DNA from: Legionellaceae bacterium
Lineage (GTDB): Bacteria; Pseudomonadota; Gammaproteobacteria; Legionellales; Legionellaceae
Length of the DNA stretch: 10,492 nt
Direction of reading: 5' to 3'
Assembly: GCA_027449525.1 (NCBI GenBank)
Contig: DAIDLK010000023.1
Location: 1 to 10,492 of the forward strand
A program made the translations under genes and the position numbers. Below are positions 7,085-10,492 of the stretch, piece by piece; positions within the stretch are counted from its first letter, which is position 1, and the number at the start of each line of letters is the position of its first letter. Under the pieces are notes generated by a model. That model saw only the letters and a list, made by a program, of their open reading frames with translations, did no database searches and was not told the origin of the DNA.

Positions 7085-7123
7085 TAAACTTGAGTTTATG
7101 CACCGGTAGGGTAAACTAATTTA
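7085..7123. promoter_or_regulatory. Palindrome pair between divergent MFS and phosphodiesterase genes
   Basis: A perfect 14-base palindrome TAAACTTGAGTTTA (7085-7098) is followed by TAAACTAATTTA (7112-7123), which equals the yccA-upstream version of the motif without its central TG. The two begin 27 bases apart, between or within the promoters of the two divergent genes. This is the arrangement expected for a repressor with two sites, but the assignment rests on sequence symmetry only. Confidence 0.45.
7090..7117 (+). promoter_or_regulatory. Candidate sigma-70 promoter for the phosphodiesterase gene
   Basis: TTGAGT (7090-7095) and TAAACT (7112-7117), spaced 16 bases, each match four of six consensus positions. 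Both boxes overlap the palindromic elements here, so a bound regulator would occlude the polymerase. Transcription would begin near 7124, giving a leader of about 30 bases. Confidence 0.35.
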
Positions 7124-7152
7124 CGTTTCTTTTTCAAGGCATCAGTAATCAT

Positions 7153-7950
7153 ATGCTGGATCATATTCATGTTATCGCTCATCGTGGGGCATCTGCTTAT
7201 GCTCCCGAAAATACTCTGGCTGCGTTTCATCGTGCGGAAGTGTTAGGTGCTGGGTGTATCGAATTCGATGTACAACTGAGTGCTGATAACGATCTGTTTG
7301 TTTTTCATGATGATGGGCTTCGCCGCACAACGAATGGGCAAGGTCAGTTCAGGATGACAACGAGTGAGAAGCTCCGTCAATTGGATGCCGGCGCTTGGTT
7401 TTCAGCACACTTTAGGGGTGAGCCGATTCCGTCGTTTGGCGACGCCTTGCAGTGGTTTGCGCCCCGTGCGGTGAAAGCCAATATTGAAATTAAGGCGTCA
7501 ACCAATCAAGTTGAGCAAACCACATTGGCGGTTCTGCGCGAGATGAATCGTCATTGGCCGGCTAAAAAGGCATTGCCCTTGGTGTCTAGTTTTCATCTGG
7601 AAGCGCTCCGCCTGTGCGCGCAACTAATGCCAGATTTGCCTCTGGCGTTGCTGCTGGCTACTTGGCGTGACGATTGCTTGCAACTTGCTAAAGAACTAGG
7701 TGTCGGCACAGTGAGTCTTGCTCGAGCCATTGTAAGGCGCGAGCGGGTGATCTTGCTAAAAGAAGCCGGTTACAACGTGTGTGTGTATACTGTTAATCGA
7801 CGTGCTGAGGCGCAACGTTATTTGCGCTGGGGTGCAGATGCTGTGTTTAGTGACCACCCTGATTTGTTAATCAAACCTCCTTTAATCAAGGCAATATCGC
7901 AGAAATTAAGACGGTTTCTAAAAAAAGATTTTAAAAAAACATCTGGATAA
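7153..7950 (+). CDS. Glycerophosphodiester phosphodiesterase (UgpQ-like, cytoplasmic)
   Basis: Hydrolyses glycerophosphodiesters, released from phospholipids, to glycerol-3-phosphate and an alcohol. The 265 residues form one GDPD TIM barrel. AHRGAS..APENT holds His10 and Arg11; EFDVQ supplies the metal ligands Glu37 and Asp39; FHDD gives the second catalytic His52; RTTNG follows, and NIEIK carries Glu112. The C-terminal VYTVN and GADAVFSDHPDLL blocks are also family hallmarks. There is no signal peptide, so it resembles cytoplasmic UgpQ rather than periplasmic GlpQ. A basic, lysine-rich C-terminal tail (about residues 245-265) extends past the barrel and might touch membrane or nucleic acid. 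AAGG lies rather far (13 bases) from the ATG, but HRG at residue 10 fits this start. No glycerol-phosphate transporter gene is adjacent. Confidence 0.92.
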   Translation: MLDHIHVIAHRGASAYAPENTLAAFHRAEVLGAGCIEFDVQLSADNDLFVFHDDGLRRTTNGQGQFRMTTSEKLRQLDAGAWFSAHFRGEPIPSFGDALQWFAPRAVKANIEIKASTNQVEQTTLAVLREMNRHWPAKKALPLVSSFHLEALRLCAQLMPDLPLALLLATWRDDCLQLAKELGVGTVSLARAIVRRERVILLKEAGYNVCVYTVNRRAEAQRYLRWGADAVFSDHPDLLIKPPLIKAISQKLRRFLKKDFKKTSG

Positions 7951-8012
7951 AACAGTGGGAGTCGCCTAAAATTATTTTGTGGTGGTTAGACAAGCGTCAT
8001 GCGTATTGGTTT

Positions 8013-8027
8013 AATCATGAAATGATT
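8013..8027. repeat. Short palindrome upstream of the antiporter gene
   Basis: AATCAT, GAA, ATGATT: a perfect 6-bp inverted repeat, ending 15 bases before the start codon and just before the GGGG ribosome binding site at 8030-8033. It could be an operator or a weak RNA hairpin; the stem is AT-rich. The rest of the 92-base spacer 7951-8042 shows no clear promoter or terminator. Confidence 0.3.
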
Positions 8028-8042
8028 TTGGGGTACTTATAG

Positions 8043-9230
8043 ATGCATGATGGTACAGTTTTTTACAACATATTTTTAATTTTTTCTGGTGCATCCGTAC
8101 TGTCTACTTTGGTGTTGTATACCCGTCAATCGCTTCTTGTCGCTTATATTTTGCTGGGTGCTGTTATTGGTCCTTGGGGGCTTGGTTTAGTGAACGATTT
8201 GAGTACCGTCCAGCAGGTCGGTAACGTAGGCATTGTTTTCTTATTGTTTTTGTTAGGGCTGCATTTACAACCGCAAAATTTAGCACATATGTTGAAGAAA
8301 GTGACCTGGATTGCCATGCTTAGCTCCATGCTGTTTGCGCTAATTGCTTATTATGTTGGTCGCTTGTTTGGTTTAAACGTTGTTGAGTCAATGGTGCTGG
8401 GTGCTTCCATGATGTTCTCTAGCACCATCATCGGGTTGAAATTATTACCCACGACTATTTTGCATCACCAACACACCGGTGAAGTGATGATTAGCGTGCT
8501 GCTGATGCAAGATATCATCGCGATTGTGGTGTTAATTTTAATCAACGGTGGCTCTGAAAATTTAGGTCATTTTAGTTGGCGGGAAGTTATTTCAGTGTGT
8601 GTGTCGGTTTGCATCATTCTGCCCGCACTTATTTTCTTTTCGTTTGCAGTTGAGCGTTACGTTTTGGTGCGCTTATTAGCTCGATTTGACCGAACTCAAG
8701 AATATGTGTTCTTGTTATCGATTGGTTGGTGTTTGAGTTTATCAATGTTAGCTAGCCACTTGGGTTTATCAGAAGATATTGGAGCGTTTGTTGCTGGAGT
8801 TGCTTTGGCTTCCAGTCCCATCTCGCTTTATATTGCCGAAAATCTCAAGCCACTGCGCGACTTTTTTTTAGTGACTTTTTTCTTTTCAGTGGGTGCTACG
8901 TTTAACTTCAGTTATGCGGGACAAGTGATAATACCTGCTTGCATTCTGGCTTTTTTAATGCTGATTTTTAAGCCTATTTGCTTTCATTTTATGTTAGTCA
9001 AGGCCGGAGAAAAAAAACCAGTAGCGAAAGAGGTTGGTCTTCGCCTAGGACAGGCCAGTGAGTTCTCATTACTCGTAGCAAGTATTGCCTTGAGTACGCG
9101 CCTCATCTCAGACGCTGCATCTAATCTTATTCAAGCAACAACTATACTGACATTTGTTGTCTCTTCCTATTGGGTGGTGTTAAAATATCCAACTCCATTG
9201 TCTCTTTCAGACAAAATGCGCAGAGATTAA
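8043..9230 (+). CDS. CPA2/Kef-type cation:proton antiporter, membrane domain only
   Basis: A 395-residue inner membrane protein with about 12 hydrophobic helices and the hallmarks of the Na+/H+ exchanger (Pfam Na_H_Exchanger, CPA2) domain: AYILLGAVIGPWGLGL at 34-49, FLLFLLGLHL at 66-75, SSTIIGLKLL at about 126-135, the ion-site pair Gln156-Asp157 in LLMQDI as in KefB/KefC, then GAFVAGVALASSP, LRDFFLVTFFFSVG and GQASEFSLL. These proteins exchange K+ or Na+ for H+ across the membrane. It ends soon after the last helix, at a short polar tail, where KefB and KefC continue into a cytosolic NAD-binding (KTN/TrkA-N) domain of about 200 residues; that domain is missing here and is not encoded just downstream. 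Ion and direction cannot be told from sequence. GGGG lies nine bases before the ATG. Confidence 0.88.
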   Translation: MHDGTVFYNIFLIFSGASVLSTLVLYTRQSLLVAYILLGAVIGPWGLGLVNDLSTVQQVGNVGIVFLLFLLGLHLQPQNLAHMLKKVTWIAMLSSMLFALIAYYVGRLFGLNVVESMVLGASMMFSSTIIGLKLLPTTILHHQHTGEVMISVLLMQDIIAIVVLILINGGSENLGHFSWREVISVCVSVCIILPALIFFSFAVERYVLVRLLARFDRTQEYVFLLSIGWCLSLSMLASHLGLSEDIGAFVAGVALASSPISLYIAENLKPLRDFFLVTFFFSVGATFNFSYAGQVIIPACILAFLMLIFKPICFHFMLVKAGEKKPVAKEVGLRLGQASEFSLLVASIALSTRLISDAASNLIQATTILTFVVSSYWVVLKYPTPLSLSDKMRRD

Positions 9231-9247
9231 GAGGCCTAAGAAGTGTT

Positions 9248-9643
9248 ATGAAGGATCGAATAATAAAACTAAGCCTACTATTTCATTTCTTATTAGGACT
9301 ATCTGCTTGTGTGTCATCTACCCACTTGGCTGAACAACGTTACGAGCGGCAAGTTTGTGAAAAGCGTTGTAATCAACGCGCCAGCTTGTGTCAAACGCAG
9401 TGTCACGATGACTGCAACTCCTGCACTGTTCAAGCCCAAAAAACGGCTGAAACATACTACCATAGATACCTTAAGCACCGATGTGTTGAAGGAAAAACAC
9501 GCATTTTGCGCATGCCAGCCTACCAAGACCCTCTTCAATGCCTGAAAAAAAGCTGTGATTGTACCGATGATTATCAGATTTGCATGGCAGCTTGTTCGGG
9601 CCAAATACCAAAACGTCTACAACGTGAAATCACGTGCTGTTGA
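9248..9643 (+). CDS. Cysteine-rich lipoprotein of unknown function
   Basis: I do not recognise a named family. The 131-residue product starts with KDR plus a hydrophobic stretch and a lipobox LSAC, so signal peptidase II should cut before Cys21 and leave a lipid-anchored mature protein of 111 residues. Besides Cys21 it has 14 cysteines in two clusters: 37, 41, 48, 52, 56, 59 (two CxxxC pairs six residues apart, then CxxxCxxC), Cys79, and 98, 103, 105, 112, 116 (again ending in CxxxC), with a terminal Cys-Cys at 130-131. Such a pattern in an exported protein suggests several disulphides or a metal/cofactor site. The frame is open further upstream to 9170, but that would overlap the antiporter and bury the signal peptide; AAGAAG lies five bases before the ATG chosen. 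It follows the antiporter after 17 bases and precedes aceE by 29, so cotranscription is possible. Confidence 0.82.
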   Translation: MKDRIIKLSLLFHFLLGLSACVSSTHLAEQRYERQVCEKRCNQRASLCQTQCHDDCNSCTVQAQKTAETYYHRYLKHRCVEGKTRILRMPAYQDPLQCLKKSCDCTDDYQICMAACSGQIPKRLQREITCC

Positions 9644-9672
9644 TTCGCCTACAATAACTGATGGGATAGAGC

Positions 9673-10492
9673 ATGATCAAACAACCAGTTGAAGATATTG
9701 ATCCAATTGAAACACAAGAGTGGCTAGATGCCTTACAGGCTGTCATTGCCGAGGATGGTGGCGAGCGTGCCGCTTATTTGCTTCAGACCATGATTCGACA
9801 AACAAATTTGGCGCGTAACTTGTCCACCGAGGTGATTAATACGCCTTACAAAAACACCATTTTGCCACATGAAGAAAAATTAATCCCCCCCGATCAGGGC
9901 TTACAGAAACGAATTAATGCGTTAATTCGTTGGAATGCTGTGGCGATGGTATTGCGTGCCGGGAAACACGCGCCAGAACTTGGTGGACATATCGCCTCGT
10001 ATGCCTCAGCCTCTACACTCTACGAGGTAGGTTTTAACCATTTTTTTAAAGGGAGCAATGCCGTCGCTGGTGGTGATTTGTTATACATTCAAGGGCACTC
10101 GTCTCCAGGAATATACGCACGCGCTTTTTTGGAAGGGCGTTTAACTGAGCAGCAACTGGACCACTTTCGTCAGGAAGTGGAAATAGATGGTTTATCGTCT
10201 TACCCCCATCCCTGGCTGATGAGTGATTTTTGGCAATTTCCAACTGTATCGATGGGATTAGGCCCCTTGCAAGCTATTTATCAGGCACGATTTTTAAAAT
10301 ATTTGGAACATCGTCAGCTAATTAAAACGGAAGGGCGTAAAGTATGGGCCTTTCTGGGTGATGGTGAAATGGATGAACCTGAATCATTGGGTGCTTTAAC
10401 CATCGCTGCGCGAGAAAAATTAGATAACCTGATTTTTGTGATAAATTGTAACTTGCAACGCTTGGATGGACCGGTGCGTGGCAATGGCAAAA
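9673..10492 (+). CDS. aceE: Pyruvate dehydrogenase E1 component, 5' part
   Basis: The first 273 codons of the homodimeric E1 subunit (about 887 residues in E. coli), cut by the window edge. E1 uses thiamine diphosphate to decarboxylate pyruvate and reductively acetylate the lipoyl groups of E2 (AceF). DPIETQEWLDAL near the N-terminus, the GHIASYASASTLYEVGFNHFF block, HSSPGIYARAFLEGRL and SSYPHPWLM follow the E. coli protein closely. The ThDP/Mg motif starts at Gly229-Asp230-Gly231 (GDGEMDEPES) and ends at NCNLQRLDGP, with Asn258, Asn260 and Gln262 at the E. coli positions. Ribosome binding site is weak (GGGATAGAG just before the ATG). No pdhR regulator gene precedes it; upstream is the cysteine-rich lipoprotein. 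By analogy aceF and lpd would be expected beyond the right edge. Confidence 0.96.
   Translation, partial: MIKQPVEDIDPIETQEWLDALQAVIAEDGGERAAYLLQTMIRQTNLARNLSTEVINTPYKNTILPHEEKLIPPDQGLQKRINALIRWNAVAMVLRAGKHAPELGGHIASYASASTLYEVGFNHFFKGSNAVAGGDLLYIQGHSSPGIYARAFLEGRLTEQQLDHFRQEVEIDGLSSYPHPWLMSDFWQFPTVSMGLGPLQAIYQARFLKYLEHRQLIKTEGRKVWAFLGDGEMDEPESLGALTIAAREKLDNLIFVINCNLQRLDGPVRGNGK

Noticed and set aside
7071..7103. GTG start for the MFS gene at 7103
   Set aside because: No ribosome binding site in front of it, and the extra codons contain a perfect palindrome better explained as a regulatory site; the ATG at 7070 has AGGGA upstream.
9170..9247. Upstream start for the cysteine-rich protein at 9170
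   Set aside because: It would overlap the antiporter by about 60 bases and place 26 polar residues before the signal peptide and lipobox.
9309..9545. Second plus-strand frame within the cysteine-rich lipoprotein gene
   Set aside because: It lies wholly inside the lipoprotein frame, lacks a good ribosome binding site, and the lipoprotein frame has the lipobox and the patterned cysteines.

Overview
The window is a gene-dense piece of a gammaproteobacterial chromosome. MinD/MinE, GuaB/GuaA, TadA, YccA and the AceE-type (homodimeric) pyruvate dehydrogenase E1 all align closely, from memory, with their Escherichia coli counterparts. A second-type, divergent CsrA and a cysteine-rich lipoprotein ahead of aceE lean towards the Legionella/Coxiella side of the class, but that placement is inference. 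I see no rRNA, tRNA, transposase, CRISPR array or phage gene. No stretch longer than about 170 bases lacks a gene.

Layout. Positions 1-1395 run on the minus strand: minD and minE (4-base overlap), an intrinsic terminator, then a small CsrA-like RNA-binding protein with its own ribosome binding site. A 171-base divergent region with a long hairpin separates minD from the plus-strand cluster guaB-guaA-tadA (1567-5056), where spacing is 11 bases and then a 10-base overlap. This cluster joins the last two GMP-synthesis steps to the tRNA adenosine deaminase that makes wobble inosine. Converging on it from the minus strand are yccA (Bax-inhibitor-1 family, FtsH partner) and an MFS exporter of the EntS/MFS_3 type (5062-7070). 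Diverging from the MFS gene is a plus-strand series: a cytoplasmic glycerophosphodiester phosphodiesterase, a CPA2/Kef-type antiporter consisting of the membrane domain only, a small lipoprotein with 15 cysteines, and the first 273 codons of aceE, which runs off the right edge.

Most of the window is ordinary core genome. The parts that deserve a second look are: the divergent CsrA paralogue beside minDE; the absence of minC next to minD; the 5' hairpin of guaB with a competing shorter fold; a near-identical palindrome (TAAACTTGARTTTA) in front of both yccA and the MFS/phosphodiesterase divergent pair; the cysteine-patterned lipoprotein; and the antiporter without its usual regulatory domain. 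I found no clear candidate for a wholly new multi-gene system.
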